Source: Achromobacter anxifer (GTDB taxonomy: Bacteria; Pseudomonadota; Gammaproteobacteria; Burkholderiales; Burkholderiaceae_B). From it: 64,000 nt of DNA. The number at the start of each line of letters is the position of its first letter. Position 1 is the stretch's first letter. A program made the translations under genes and the position numbers. Of this stretch, positions 17,924 to 26,326 are shown piece by piece. Where the stretch lies: the NCBI RefSeq assembly GCF_903652925.1, contig NZ_CAHLAR010000017.1:1-64000 (forward strand), given 5' to 3'. Under the pieces are notes generated by a model that made no database searches, was not told the origin of the DNA, and saw only the letters and a program-made list of their open reading frames with translations.

Positions 17924-17952
17924 CAGACGCCGGCGGTTGCGGATTTATTCCC
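17924..17952 (-). promoter_or_regulatory. ECF-type promoter (GGGAATAA, 15 nt, CGTCTG)
   Basis: On the minus strand the -35 element GGGAATAA occupies 17952-17945 and the -10 element CGTCTG occupies 17929-17924, 15 nt apart. This is the layout of promoters read by ECF sigma factors. It would start transcription near 17917, about 39 nt before the first gene of the sigma/anti-sigma operon, fitting autoregulation. Confidence 0.55.
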
Positions 17953-17977
17953 GTCGGGCGGAAAGAAGTTGCAAGGG

Positions 17978-18442
17978 TCAGCCAGCCGGCCGGACCGCGC
18001 CGGGTTCGTAACGCATTTCGTATTCCAGTTCGGTCTCCTCCACGGGGGTGAAGCCCAGCGCTTCATAGAGGCGGCGGGCGGGGTTGCCTTTCAGCACGCT
18101 CAGGGTGACGGGAATGCCTTGGGCGTCGGCCTCGTCCAGCAGGTCTGCCAGCAGGCGGCGGCCCAGGCCGCGGCCCTGGAACGCGGGGTCGATCTGGATC
18201 TGAACGACGCGCCAGCCGGCCGCGTCGCGGCCATGCTTGAACAGGCCGGCGGGCCGGCCGTCCAGCCAGACGATTCGGGCGTCCTCGAAGCGGTAATGGA
18301 TGCGGGCCAGATGGTGCTCGTCGTCCAGCGGCGCGCCTGCGCGTTGCAGATGTTCCTGCATGGTGGATTTGCGCAGGGCAAGCAGGAAGGGCAGGTCGTC
18401 TTCGGTGGCGGGTTGCAGCGCCAGGGAGCAGGTCAGGGTCAT
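17978..18442 (-). CDS. GNAT-family N-acetyltransferase
   Basis: A 154-residue protein with the acetyl-CoA binding motif QGRGLGRRLLADLLDEA (about 92-108) after the beta strand VVQIQIDPAF, and the C-terminal motif NPARRLYEALGFTPVEE. This is a full-length single-domain GNAT. The substrate cannot be told. It is transcribed toward the ECF operon, but a 99-bp gap with its own ECF promoter separates them. Confidence 0.85.
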   Translation of the reverse strand: MTLTCSLALQPATEDDLPFLLALRKSTMQEHLQRAGAPLDDEHHLARIHYRFEDARIVWLDGRPAGLFKHGRDAAGWRVVQIQIDPAFQGRGLGRRLLADLLDEADAQGIPVTLSVLKGNPARRLYEALGFTPVEETELEYEMRYEPGAVRPAG

Positions 18443-18483
18443 GGGGCGGGAAGGTGGGTGGGGACGCCCGGCGGGCTTGCCGG

Positions 18484-18496
18484 CCTGATTATCAGG
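18484..18496. promoter_or_regulatory. 13-bp palindrome upstream of the GNAT gene
   Basis: CCTGATTATCAGG is a perfect dyad (6-1-6) 42 bp upstream of the GNAT start, immediately downstream of a minus-strand TATAAC (18502-18497) that could be a -10 element. It may be an operator. No regulator gene is adjacent. Confidence 0.35.
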
Positions 18497-18547
18497 TTAT
18501 AGAGCGGTTGCGCCCCGGGCGCCAGCGCGCCGCCGGCTTGTGGCCGG

Positions 18548-19582
18548 CTAGGCGTTGCGCGCGCAGGCCCATCCCAGCTCGGCCAGCGGCTCCACCTTGG
18601 CGCCCATGGCCTGGGCGTCGTCGGCGGCGGCGTTGCCGCCCGACGCGCGCGCGGCGACGCCCTGCAGGATGGCCGCCATGCGGAAGAAGCTGTAGGCCAG
18701 GTAGAAGCCCCAATCGGACACGCCCGCCAGCCCCCGGGCCCGGCAGTACGCCGCCACGACCTCCTCTTCGGCGGGAATGCCCAGGGCCGCGAGGTCGCGT
18801 CCGGCCACGCCGCGCCACAGTTCCGGCGACACGCGCCAGCACATGCAGTAGTAGGCCAGGTCCGCCAGCGGGTGCCCCAGCGTCGACAGCTCCCAATCCA
18901 GCAGGGCCAGGGCCCTGGGCTCGGTCGGATGGAAGATCAGGTTGTCCAGGCGGAAGTCGCCGTGCACCAGCCGGGTTTCGTCGCCGGCGGGAATGTTGCC
19001 GGGCAGCCAGTCGATCAGCGACTCCATGGCGGGCAGGTCGGCCGACGGCCGGCTTTCCCGGTATTGCCGCGTCCAGCGCGAGATCTGGCGCGCGTAGTAG
19101 TTGCCGGGGCGGCCATAGTTTTCCAGGCCCAGCGCCGCATAGTCCAGCTCATGCAGGGCCGCCAGCACGCGGCTGGTTTCGGCGTAGATCGCGCCGCGCT
19201 CGTCAGGGCTCATGCCAGGCAGCGCCGGGTCGACGAAGCAGCGCCCCTGCACGTAATCCATCAGATAGAACGGCGTGCCAAGCAGGCTGTCGTCGGTGCA
19301 ATAGTCCAGCATGCGCGGCACGGGCACCGCGCTGCCTTGCAGCGCCCGCATGACCCGGAATTCACGGTCGATGGCGTGCGCCGAGGGCAGCAGCTTGCCC
19401 GCGGGCTGCTTGCGCAGCACGTATTGGCCGCCAGCCGTGGCCACGATGTAGGTCGGGTTCGACTGGCCGCCGGCCAGGCGGCGCAAGCTCACCTCGCCGG
19501 CCTCTTGCGCGTAGCCGCCGCGCACCAGATAGGCGGCCAGCGCCTCCTGGCCGGCCAGCCGGTCCGGCTGCGCGCCGGTCAC
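18548..19582 (-). CDS. APH-fold phosphotransferase (ACAD10/LvaA-like kinase)
   Basis: A 344-residue protein of the aminoglycoside-phosphotransferase/choline kinase fold. A nucleotide-binding Lys lies in YVLRKQPAG (Lys58), the catalytic loop HGDFRLDN is at 207-214, and the metal-binding Asp229 is in LALLDWE. I place the start at a GTG (19582) because it overlaps the acyl-CoA dehydrogenase stop by 4 bp (GTGA). Members next to acyl-CoA dehydrogenases match the two halves of animal ACAD10/11. In bacteria, LvaA of the levulinate pathway phosphorylates 4-hydroxyvaleryl-CoA. A 4-hydroxyacyl-CoA kinase role here is inferred from that family and from the neighbours. Last gene of the 13-gene cluster. 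Confidence 0.8.
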   Translation of the reverse strand: MTGAQPDRLAGQEALAAYLVRGGYAQEAGEVSLRRLAGGQSNPTYIVATAGGQYVLRKQPAGKLLPSAHAIDREFRVMRALQGSAVPVPRMLDYCTDDSLLGTPFYLMDYVQGRCFVDPALPGMSPDERGAIYAETSRVLAALHELDYAALGLENYGRPGNYYARQISRWTRQYRESRPSADLPAMESLIDWLPGNIPAGDETRLVHGDFRLDNLIFHPTEPRALALLDWELSTLGHPLADLAYYCMCWRVSPELWRGVAGRDLAALGIPAEEEVVAAYCRARGLAGVSDWGFYLAYSFFRMAAILQGVAARASGGNAAADDAQAMGAKVEPLAELGWACARNA

Positions 19583-20802
19583 GATTGCGCCCCGGCATGC
19601 TCCTGCTCCTGCCAATGCCAGAAGGCGTCGCCCTCGTCCATCAGGAACCGGGCCAGCACCATCTTGTGCACCTCGGAGGCGCCGTCGACTAGGCGCGCCT
19701 GGCGCGCATAGCGGTAGATCCAGGCCAGGGCCGTGTCGCGCGAGTAGCCGCGCGCGCCGGTCAGCTGGATGGCGGTGTCGACCGCCTTGTGCAGCGTTTC
19801 GGAGACGACGATCTTCGCCATCGAGACTTCCTTGCGCGCGTAGCTGCCCTGGTCCAGCGCGACCGCGGCGCGCATCGTCAGCAGGCGGCCGATCTCGATC
19901 GCCATGGCGCATTCGCCCAGCATCCACTGCACGCCTTCGCGCTCGGCCAGCGCGGTGCCGAAGCTCTGCCGCGTCGCCACGTAATCGCGCGCGATGGCCA
20001 GGGAACGGCGGGCCAGCCCCAGCCAGCGCATGCAGTGCGTCAGCCGCGCGGGCCCCAGGCGGATCTGCGTGACCTTCAGGCCATCGCCTACCCCCAGCAG
20101 CCGGTTCTCATCGGGAATCTCCAGCCCGTCGAACAGCAGTTCGCAGTGGCCGCCGTGTTCTTCCGGCCCCATGATGGGGATGCGGCGTTCGATGCGCCAG
20201 CCGGGCTGGTCCGCGTCGAAAAGAAAGGCGGTCAGGCCCTTGCGCGGATCGTCCGAGGTCTTGGCCATCAGGATGAAGTGCTGCGCCACGCCCGCGCCGG
20301 TGATGAACCACTTCTTGCCATGCACCCGCCATTTGCCGTCCTTCAGCGTGGCGGTGGTGCGCATCATCGAAGGATCAGATCCGCTGCCCGGATGCGGTTC
20401 CGTCATGGCGAACGAGGAACGCACCTTGCCGTCCACGATGGGTTGCAGCCAGCGGGCCTTCTGCGCCTCGGTGGCGACCTTCTCCAGCACCATCATGTTG
20501 CCGTCGTCGGGCGCCGCGCTGTTGAACACGACGGGCCCGAAGATCGACACGTTCATTTCCTCGTAGCAGGCCGCCATGCCGACGCGGGACAGGCCCTGGC
20601 CGCCGCGGTCGCGCGGCATCTGCAACGCCCACAAGCCGGCTTCGCGCGCACGGCGGCGCAGCGGCTGCAGGACTTCCTCGCGGATGTTCTCGTGTTCGTC
20701 GTAGGAGGCCGGATCCGCTTCCGCCGGCAGGATGTGGGTCTCGACGAAATCCTTGATGCGCAGGCGATAGCTTTCGATTTCTGGCGTGAGGCTGAAGTCC
20801 AT
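19579..20802 (-). CDS. Acyl-CoA dehydrogenase family protein (ACAD11/LvaC-like)
   Basis: A 407-residue FAD-dependent acyl-CoA dehydrogenase: SSFAMTEPHPGSGSDPSMM (substrate/FAD region, about 135-155), GKKWFITGAG, QSFGTALAEREGVQWML, and the C-terminal TGARGYSRDTALAWIYRYARQARLVDGASEVHK. The ATG at 20802 (MDFSLTPEIE) gives the standard family length. It is co-translated with the APH kinase gene (4-bp overlap). In the lva pathway the matching protein turns a 4-phosphoacyl-CoA into an enoyl/3-hydroxyacyl-CoA. Ordinary alpha,beta-dehydrogenation of an acyl-CoA is the alternative. Confidence 0.88.
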   Translation of the reverse strand: MDFSLTPEIESYRLRIKDFVETHILPAEADPASYDEHENIREEVLQPLRRRAREAGLWALQMPRDRGGQGLSRVGMAACYEEMNVSIFGPVVFNSAAPDDGNMMVLEKVATEAQKARWLQPIVDGKVRSSFAMTEPHPGSGSDPSMMRTTATLKDGKWRVHGKKWFITGAGVAQHFILMAKTSDDPRKGLTAFLFDADQPGWRIERRIPIMGPEEHGGHCELLFDGLEIPDENRLLGVGDGLKVTQIRLGPARLTHCMRWLGLARRSLAIARDYVATRQSFGTALAEREGVQWMLGECAMAIEIGRLLTMRAAVALDQGSYARKEVSMAKIVVSETLHKAVDTAIQLTGARGYSRDTALAWIYRYARQARLVDGASEVHKMVLARFLMDEGDAFWHWQEQEHAGAQS

Positions 20803-20816
20803 GTTGCTTCCCTGGG

Positions 20817-21578
20817 TCAGAGCGTGGAAATGAGATGTCCGCCATCCACGACCAGGACGGATCCGGTCATGAAGGAAGAGGCGTCGGAGGCCAGCAGCAG
20901 CAGGGGAGCCGACAGCTCCCGGGCCTGGCCGAGGCGGCGTTGCGGCACGCGCCGGATCAGCGCCTGGCCCGCGTCGCTGGCGAAGAATTCGCGGTTCAGG
21001 TCGGTTTCGATGTAGCCGGGCGCAAGCGCATTGACGCGGATGCCATGGCGCGCCCATTCCAGCGCCAGGGCCTGGGTCAGCTGGATCAGCGCGGCCTTGG
21101 ACGCGGTGTAGGCGGGCACCTGCTGCGCCACCCGCAGCCCCAGGATGGAGGCGATGTTGATGATGCTGCCGCCGCCATGCGCCTGCATGTGGCGGCCGGC
21201 GGCCTGCGCCACCCGCCAGGTGCCGTTGAGATTGACGTCGATCACGTCCATCCAGTCGGCCTCGGTGTGTTCCAGCGCCGGCCGGGTGGCGGTGATGCCG
21301 GCATTGTTGACCAGGATGTCGAGGGCGCCGTCCAGGCGCTCGGCCGCCGCATCGAACAGGCCCGCGACGCTGTCGGGGCGGGTCACGTCCAGCGCGATGG
21401 CGCAGGCGCGCCGATCCGCGGCGGCCAGCTCGGCGGCCAGCTGCTCGCCGGCCTGCAGCCTGCGTCCGGCCAGGGCGACGTGCGCGCCCGCGGCGGCCAG
21501 GGTGCGCGCGAACTCCGCGCCCAGTCCGCCGAAGGCGCCGGTCACCAGGGCCCGCTTGTTGCGTAGGTCCTCGAACAT
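20817..21578 (-). CDS. Short-chain dehydrogenase/reductase
   Basis: A 253-residue classical SDR. The cofactor motif TGAFGGLG is at 13-20, NNAG at 91-94, and the catalytic residues are Ser144, Tyr157 and Lys161 (YTASK). I chose the ATG at 21578 over a GTG two codons earlier because AGGAG lies 7 nt before the ATG but only 1 nt before the GTG. It probably interconverts a keto and hydroxy group on the cluster substrate, as LvaD does for levulinyl-CoA; this is inference from context. Confidence 0.85.
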   Translation of the reverse strand: MFEDLRNKRALVTGAFGGLGAEFARTLAAAGAHVALAGRRLQAGEQLAAELAAADRRACAIALDVTRPDSVAGLFDAAAERLDGALDILVNNAGITATRPALEHTEADWMDVIDVNLNGTWRVAQAAGRHMQAHGGGSIINIASILGLRVAQQVPAYTASKAALIQLTQALALEWARHGIRVNALAPGYIETDLNREFFASDAGQALIRRVPQRRLGQARELSAPLLLLASDASSFMTGSVLVVDGGHLISTL

Positions 21579-21612
21579 GCTCACTCTCCTTCGGGCGCTT
21601 GCGCCGCGGGGG

Positions 21613-22005
21613 TCATGCAGGCTTGTACGCCGACGCTTCCACTTCGATCAGCCATTCAGGCCGGGCCAGCGCCCGCACCACGACCAGCGTCGCGGCGGGG
21701 CGGGCCTCGCCCAGATAGGCCAGCCTGACCGGACCCAGCAACGGCAGCTGGCTTTCGTCCGTGATGTAGGTCACGACCTTGACCAGGTCGCCCGCGTCCA
21801 TTCCGGCGGCCTCCAGCATGGCCTGGATATTGCGCCAGGCGGCGTGGGCCTGGGCCTCGAAGCCCTGGGCGAGCGCACCTTCGGACGATACTCCCACCTG
21901 GCCCGCGATGTGCAGCCAGCGTCCGGCGCCTTCGGTCAGCACGCCCTGGCTGTAGGGGCCCAGCGGCGCGCAGACGCCGGCGGGATTGAGTGGATGGCCT
22001 GCCAT
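21613..22005 (-). CDS. RidA/YjgF-family protein lacking the catalytic arginine
   Basis: A 130-residue protein of the YjgF/YER057c/UK114 fold: GPYSQGVLTEGAGRWLHIAGQVG, NIQAMLEAAGMDAGDLVKVVTYITD, and a C-terminal WLIEVEASAYKP. RidA proper deaminates enamine/imine intermediates using an Arg (R105 in E. coli) in a PARS context. Here the aligned stretch reads RPAATLVVV, with Ala at that position. It is therefore probably not a canonical imine deaminase, and a non-archetypal Rid role on another intermediate is likely. It lies in the middle of the catabolic operon, 20 bp after the hydrolase gene. Confidence 0.8.
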   Translation of the reverse strand: MAGHPLNPAGVCAPLGPYSQGVLTEGAGRWLHIAGQVGVSSEGALAQGFEAQAHAAWRNIQAMLEAAGMDAGDLVKVVTYITDESQLPLLGPVRLAYLGEARPAATLVVVRALARPEWLIEVEASAYKPA

Positions 22006-22024
22006 GGGGACTCCTTGTGAAAGA

Positions 22025-22897
22025 TCAGGCCCGGCCCGCGCCGGGCAGCAGCAGATCGAGCGTCTTGTTGAACAGCGGATAGTCGCCGCTGGAGAAATCG
22101 GTCAGCAGATCGAAATGGTTGCGCCGCGGCACCACCAGGTTCTCGACCTGGTAGCCATGGCTGGCGCAATGGCGCGAGAAGTCCAGGCTCTGCCCGCGAA
22201 AGCCGTCGGTTTCCAGCGCGCCGGCGGCGAACACCAGGGGGACTTCGTAGAGCGCGGCGGGCCGGTACAGCCCCAGGCTGCGCGCTTCCGCGGCGCTCAT
22301 GTGGAGATCGCGGTTGATCGAGGTGCGCAGCAGCGGTTCCAGGTCGAACAGGCCGCTCAGCCCGACGTAGCCCCGTATCCTGCCGGCCAGCGCCGGAACC
22401 AGGTCGCGGCACAGCGCCCTGGCCGCCATGTGCCCGCCCGCGGAATGCCCGGACAGCACGATGCGGCTGGCGTCGTAGCCATGGCGCTCGCCCTGCGCGG
22501 TAAGCCAGGAGACGGCGCCACAGGCCTCGTCCACGATGTCGGACACGCTTGCGTGCGGCGCCAGCGTGTAGTTGGGCAGCGCCACCGCCACGCCGCGCGC
22601 CAGGTACTCGTCGGCGATGAAGGAGAAGCCGTGCTTGTCCAGGGCGCGCCAGTAGCCGCCATGGATGAAGACCAGCAGCGGCGGCGCCGGCACGTGGTCG
22701 GGCACGAACAGGTCCAGCACGCTGGAAGGCCGCTCGCCGAAGCGCAGGTCCAGGCGCGCCTCGCGCCGGCCGCGCGTGTCGGCGCTGCGGCGCGCGTAGG
22801 TAAAGTAGATTTCCTCGCGTTCGGGATGCCTGGCGCGCAGGTTGTACTGCGCTTCCTGCTCCGGATCGATCGCCTGCTCCTGGGAAGAAAACGTCAT
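22025..22897 (-). CDS. Alpha/beta hydrolase, kynurenine-formamidase-like
   Basis: A 290-residue alpha/beta hydrolase. The oxyanion motif HGGYWRALDK starts at 79, the nucleophile elbow GHSAG at 150-154 gives Ser152, and His261 in NHFDLL is the probable catalytic His, with an acid in GALETDGFRG (229-231). HGGYW together with this elbow is typical of the arylformamidase/kynurenine formamidase-like group, which cleaves amide or ester bonds of small acids. In this operon it may release the acid substrate from an amide or ester, or open a lactone; its true substrate is unknown. Confidence 0.78.
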   Translation of the reverse strand: MTFSSQEQAIDPEQEAQYNLRARHPEREEIYFTYARRSADTRGRREARLDLRFGERPSSVLDLFVPDHVPAPPLLVFIHGGYWRALDKHGFSFIADEYLARGVAVALPNYTLAPHASVSDIVDEACGAVSWLTAQGERHGYDASRIVLSGHSAGGHMAARALCRDLVPALAGRIRGYVGLSGLFDLEPLLRTSINRDLHMSAAEARSLGLYRPAALYEVPLVFAAGALETDGFRGQSLDFSRHCASHGYQVENLVVPRRNHFDLLTDFSSGDYPLFNKTLDLLLPGAGRA

Positions 22898-22915
22898 CGC
22901 TTCACCTGTCTCCTG

Positions 22916-23629
22916 TCAGGCGCCCAGGTAGGCCGCCTGTACCCGTGTATCGTCGCGCAGCGCCTGGGCGCTGCCCGAGTACGCCACCCGGCCTTCCTGC
23001 AGCACGTAGCCGTAGTCCGCGGCGCTCAAGGTCAGCCTGGCGTTCTGCTCCGCGATGAACAGCGTCAGGCCTTCCTGCTTGAGCCGGCGCAGCGACATGA
23101 AGATGTCCTTCACCACCAGCGGCGCCAGGCCCATGGAGGGCTCGTCCAGCATCAGCAGGCGCGGGCTGCTCATCAGCGCGCGGCCTATCGCGACCATCTG
23201 CTGTTCGCCGCCGGACAGCGTGCCCGCGGGCTGGCGGGCGCGCTCGGACAGGCGCGGGAACAGGTCCAGCACGAAATCGAGGTTGCGGCGGAATTCCGTC
23301 TGGCGGCGCTGCTTCAGCAGCTTGTAGCCGCCCATCTCCAGGTTTTCGCTGACCGACAGCGGCGCGAACACGCGCCGGCCTTCCGGCACCAGGACGATGC
23401 CGCGGTCGACGATGCGGTCGGCGGACAGCGTTTCCAGCGCTTCTCCCTCGAAGCGGATGCTGCCGCGCAGCGGCCGCAGCAGGCCGCTCAGGCTGCGCAT
23501 GACCGTGGTCTTGCCGGCGCCGTTCGCGCCGAGCAGGCAGCCTATCTGTCCGGCCGGGATCTCCAGGCAGGTTTCGCGCAGCACGTCGCCGGCGCCGTAG
23601 GAGGCGCACAGATTGGTGATCTCAAGCAT
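22916..23629 (-). CDS. livF: Branched-chain-type ABC transporter ATPase LivF
   Basis: A 237-residue LivF-type ATPase: Walker A GANGAGKTT (34-42), signature LSGGEQQMVAIGRAL, Walker B LLMLDEPSMGLAP. The start overlaps the livG stop by 8 bp. With LivGHMK it forms a complete importer of the amino-acid/carboxylate family. The link to catabolic enzymes suggests a carboxylic acid or amide rather than leucine. Confidence 0.9.
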   Translation of the reverse strand: MLEITNLCASYGAGDVLRETCLEIPAGQIGCLLGANGAGKTTVMRSLSGLLRPLRGSIRFEGEALETLSADRIVDRGIVLVPEGRRVFAPLSVSENLEMGGYKLLKQRRQTEFRRNLDFVLDLFPRLSERARQPAGTLSGGEQQMVAIGRALMSSPRLLMLDEPSMGLAPLVVKDIFMSLRRLKQEGLTLFIAEQNARLTLSAADYGYVLQEGRVAYSGSAQALRDDTRVQAAYLGA

Positions 23630-24401
23630 CGGCCATGTCCTCCCCGAGATAGGCTTTCAGGACCAGGGGATCGGCGCGCACCGCGTCGGCCCGGCCCTCG
23701 GCGATCTTGCGGCCGTAGTTCAGGACCAGGATGTCGTCGCACAGCTGCATGACGAAGCTCATGTTGTGCTCCACCAGCAGCACGGTCACGCCGCTGGCGT
23801 TCACTTCGCGTATGACCTGAGCCACCTGCGCCACCTCGGCGTGGGGCACGCCCGCGACGGGTTCGTCCAGCAGCAGCAGGGCGGGGTCGGCGGCCAGGGC
23901 GCGCGCGATTTCCAGGATCTTGGCCTGGCCGAAGCTCAGGTCCGCGGCCAGCACGTCGGCCTGGCGGGCCAGATGCAGTTGTTCCAGCCGCTGCATCGCG
24001 ACGTCGCGCATCTGCCGCTCGTCGCGCCGTTGCCGGGGGGTGCGCAGCATGCAGGCCCACAGGCCGGAGCCGAAGCGCGCGTGGCAGCCCACCATGACAT
24101 TCTCCAGCACCGTCAGGTCCTTGAAGATCTGCAGGTTCTGGAAGGTGCGGGCGATGCCCAGGCGGACGCGCTGGTGCGGCGGCAGGCCGCGCACCGAACG
24201 GCCGCGAAAGCGCACGTCGCCGCTACCCGGAAGCAGCAGGCCCGCAACGATGTTGAACAAGGTGCTCTTGCCGGCGCCGTTGGGGCCGATCAGCCCCTTG
24301 ATCTGCCCCTGCTTCAGGTCGAAGGACAGGTCGGCAAGCGCGGCCAATCCGCCGAAATTGATGCCCAGGTCCCGCACCGACAGGAAATCGTGATCAGCCA
24401 T
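23622..24401 (-). CDS. livG: Branched-chain-type ABC transporter ATPase LivG
   Basis: A 259-residue ATPase: Walker A GPNGAGKST (39-47), signature LSFGQAKILEIARAL, Walker B LLLLDEPVAGVPHAE, and the LivG-specific insertion around HQRVRLGIARTFQNLQIF. It overlaps livM upstream and livF downstream by 8 bp each, so subunit synthesis is coupled. Confidence 0.9.
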   Translation of the reverse strand: MADHDFLSVRDLGINFGGLAALADLSFDLKQGQIKGLIGPNGAGKSTLFNIVAGLLLPGSGDVRFRGRSVRGLPPHQRVRLGIARTFQNLQIFKDLTVLENVMVGCHARFGSGLWACMLRTPRQRRDERQMRDVAMQRLEQLHLARQADVLAADLSFGQAKILEIARALAADPALLLLDEPVAGVPHAEVAQVAQVIREVNASGVTVLLVEHNMSFVMQLCDDILVLNYGRKIAEGRADAVRADPLVLKAYLGEDMADA

Positions 24402-25410
24402 GGCGCACCTTTCCCTTCGTTGCCGCCACCGGGACTGCGGGCAGGCGTGGCGAGCGCCGGCACAGCCGCTGCGCCAGTCCCGCCAGCCCGCCCGGGAAGA
24501 ACATCAGGACCAGGATCATGCCCAGCCCGAACAGCAGCAGCTCGACGTCATGGAAGGCACGCAGCAGCTCCGGCACCGCGGTGTAGACCAGCGCGCCGAA
24601 CAGCGGTCCCCAGTACTTGCCCCAGCCGCCGACCGCGACCATGACCAGCAGCAGCACCGAGGCCGAGAAGCTGAAGGTCTCGGGCGAGGCGAACTGGTTG
24701 AAGTGGACGTAGAACGTGCCCGCCAGGGCCGCGACCGCGGCGCACAGCACGAAGATCGCCACCTTCAGCGCGTAGGTGTTGATGCCCAGGCTGGACGCGC
24801 CGACTTCGCTGCCGGCCACGCTGATCATGGCGCGGCCGATGCGCGAGCGGCTCAGGTTCAGGAAGCCCCACATCAGCAGCAGGCCGGCGGCCCAGGCCAG
24901 GTAGAAGAAGCGCCGGTCGGTATCGAAGGCATAACCTGCCACCGTGATGGGCTCGACGCCGGACAAGCCGTTGGGGCCTCCGGTAAAGTCCACCAGCTCG
25001 ACGAACAGCACCGACAGGATGGCGTTGAAGCCGAGCGTGGCCATCGCCAGGTAGTGGCCGCGCAGCCGCAGCACGGGCAGGGCGATCAGCAGGGCCGCCG
25101 TGCTCGCGACGGCCAGCGCCGCCGGAATGCCAACGAGCGCCGGAATCCCGTATTTGGCCGACAGCGCGCCGCTGACATAGGCGCCCAGGCCGAAGAAGCC
25201 GGCCTGGCACATCGAGATCTGTCCGCAATAGCCCATCAGCAGATTGAGGCTGGCGATCAGCATCAGGTTGATGCTGAACGTCACCGCCAGGCCCACGGCA
25301 TAGCTGTTTGGCGCCACGAACGGAAACAGGAGGAAGAGGCCCCATAGCGCCAGCAGGATGCGCAGGTCGAGCTGTCTGCCGTCGCCGGACGGGTGGATAT
25401 CTGATTTCAT
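24394..25410 (-). CDS. livM: Branched-chain-type ABC transporter permease LivM
   Basis: A 338-residue membrane protein from the ATG at 25410 (MKSDIHPSGDG). It has many hydrophobic segments and the LivM motifs NLLMGYCGQISMCQAGFFGLG and FTGGPNGLSG. It lies 11 bp after livH and overlaps livG by 8 bp. It forms the translocation channel with LivH. Confidence 0.9.
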   Translation of the reverse strand: MKSDIHPSGDGRQLDLRILLALWGLFLLFPFVAPNSYAVGLAVTFSINLMLIASLNLLMGYCGQISMCQAGFFGLGAYVSGALSAKYGIPALVGIPAALAVASTAALLIALPVLRLRGHYLAMATLGFNAILSVLFVELVDFTGGPNGLSGVEPITVAGYAFDTDRRFFYLAWAAGLLLMWGFLNLSRSRIGRAMISVAGSEVGASSLGINTYALKVAIFVLCAAVAALAGTFYVHFNQFASPETFSFSASVLLLVMVAVGGWGKYWGPLFGALVYTAVPELLRAFHDVELLLFGLGMILVLMFFPGGLAGLAQRLCRRSPRLPAVPVAATKGKVRHG

Positions 25411-25421
25411 CGCCACATCCT

Positions 25422-26306
25422 TCAGACCTTGTTGATTTCGGCTTTGCCCAGCAAGCCCTGGGGACGGTAGAACAGCACGAGCAGCAGCAGGATGAAGGAC
25501 AGCGCGTCCTTGTACTGCGAGGAAATCAGGCCGCCGCCCAGCGCCTCGATCACGCCCAGCAGCAGGCCGCCGAGCAGGGCGCCTTGCAGGCTGCCCAGCC
25601 CGCCCAGCATGGCCGCGCTGAAGCCCTTGAACCCCAGCATGGTGCCGTGGTCGTAGGAGGTGAAGGTCAGCGGCGCGATGATCACGCCGGCAATGCCGCC
25701 GGCCAGCGCCGCCAGCACGAAGGCCACCGTCACCGAACGCCGCACGTTGATGCCGACCAGGGCCGCGGCGTCGCGGTCGATGGCGGTGGCGCGCAGGGTC
25801 TTGCCCAGCAGCGTGCGCTCGAAGAAGAAGTGGGTCCCCAGCATGAAGACCAGGGCCACGCCCATCACCCAGAAGCTCTGCGGCGGAATCTGCGCGCCCG
25901 CCAGCGCCACGGGCGCATCGCCCGAGAACGCGGGATAGCCCATCGGCGTCTTGCCCAGCCCCAGCATGACCAGGCTCTTGGTGCAGATGGCCAGGCCGAT
26001 GCTCAGCAGCGTCACCAGCAGCGGCGCGGGTTTCTTCAGCGGATGGATGACCAGGCGTTCGGACACGCCGCCCGCCACGGCCACCAGGGCCACCGCCGCC
26101 AGACAGGACAGCCATAGCGGCAGCGCCGCGACCGCGTAGCAGGCCGCCGCAACCATGCCGCCCATCATGACCCATTCGCCCTGGGCGAAGTTGATGGCGT
26201 CGGTGCTCTTGAAAATGACGTTGAAGCCTACCGCCACGATGGCGTAGATGCTGCCGGTGGTGATCCCGGCGACTAGCAGTTGAACGATCTGCGCGGACAT
26301 ATCCAT
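25422..26306 (-). CDS. livH: Branched-chain-type ABC transporter permease LivH
   Basis: A 294-residue permease from the ATG at 26306 (MDMSAQIVQLLVAG). Typical motifs are GSIYAIVAVGFNVIFKSTDAINFAQGEWVMMGG, here split over residues 18-50, and GFKGFSAAMLGGLGSLQGALLGG near the C-terminus. It sits 20 bp after the degenerate di-iron gene and 11 bp before livM. Confidence 0.9.
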   Translation of the reverse strand: MDMSAQIVQLLVAGITTGSIYAIVAVGFNVIFKSTDAINFAQGEWVMMGGMVAAACYAVAALPLWLSCLAAVALVAVAGGVSERLVIHPLKKPAPLLVTLLSIGLAICTKSLVMLGLGKTPMGYPAFSGDAPVALAGAQIPPQSFWVMGVALVFMLGTHFFFERTLLGKTLRATAIDRDAAALVGINVRRSVTVAFVLAALAGGIAGVIIAPLTFTSYDHGTMLGFKGFSAAMLGGLGSLQGALLGGLLLGVIEALGGGLISSQYKDALSFILLLLVLFYRPQGLLGKAEINKV

Positions 26307-26326
26307 GGCGGGCCCCCGGTACCGGC

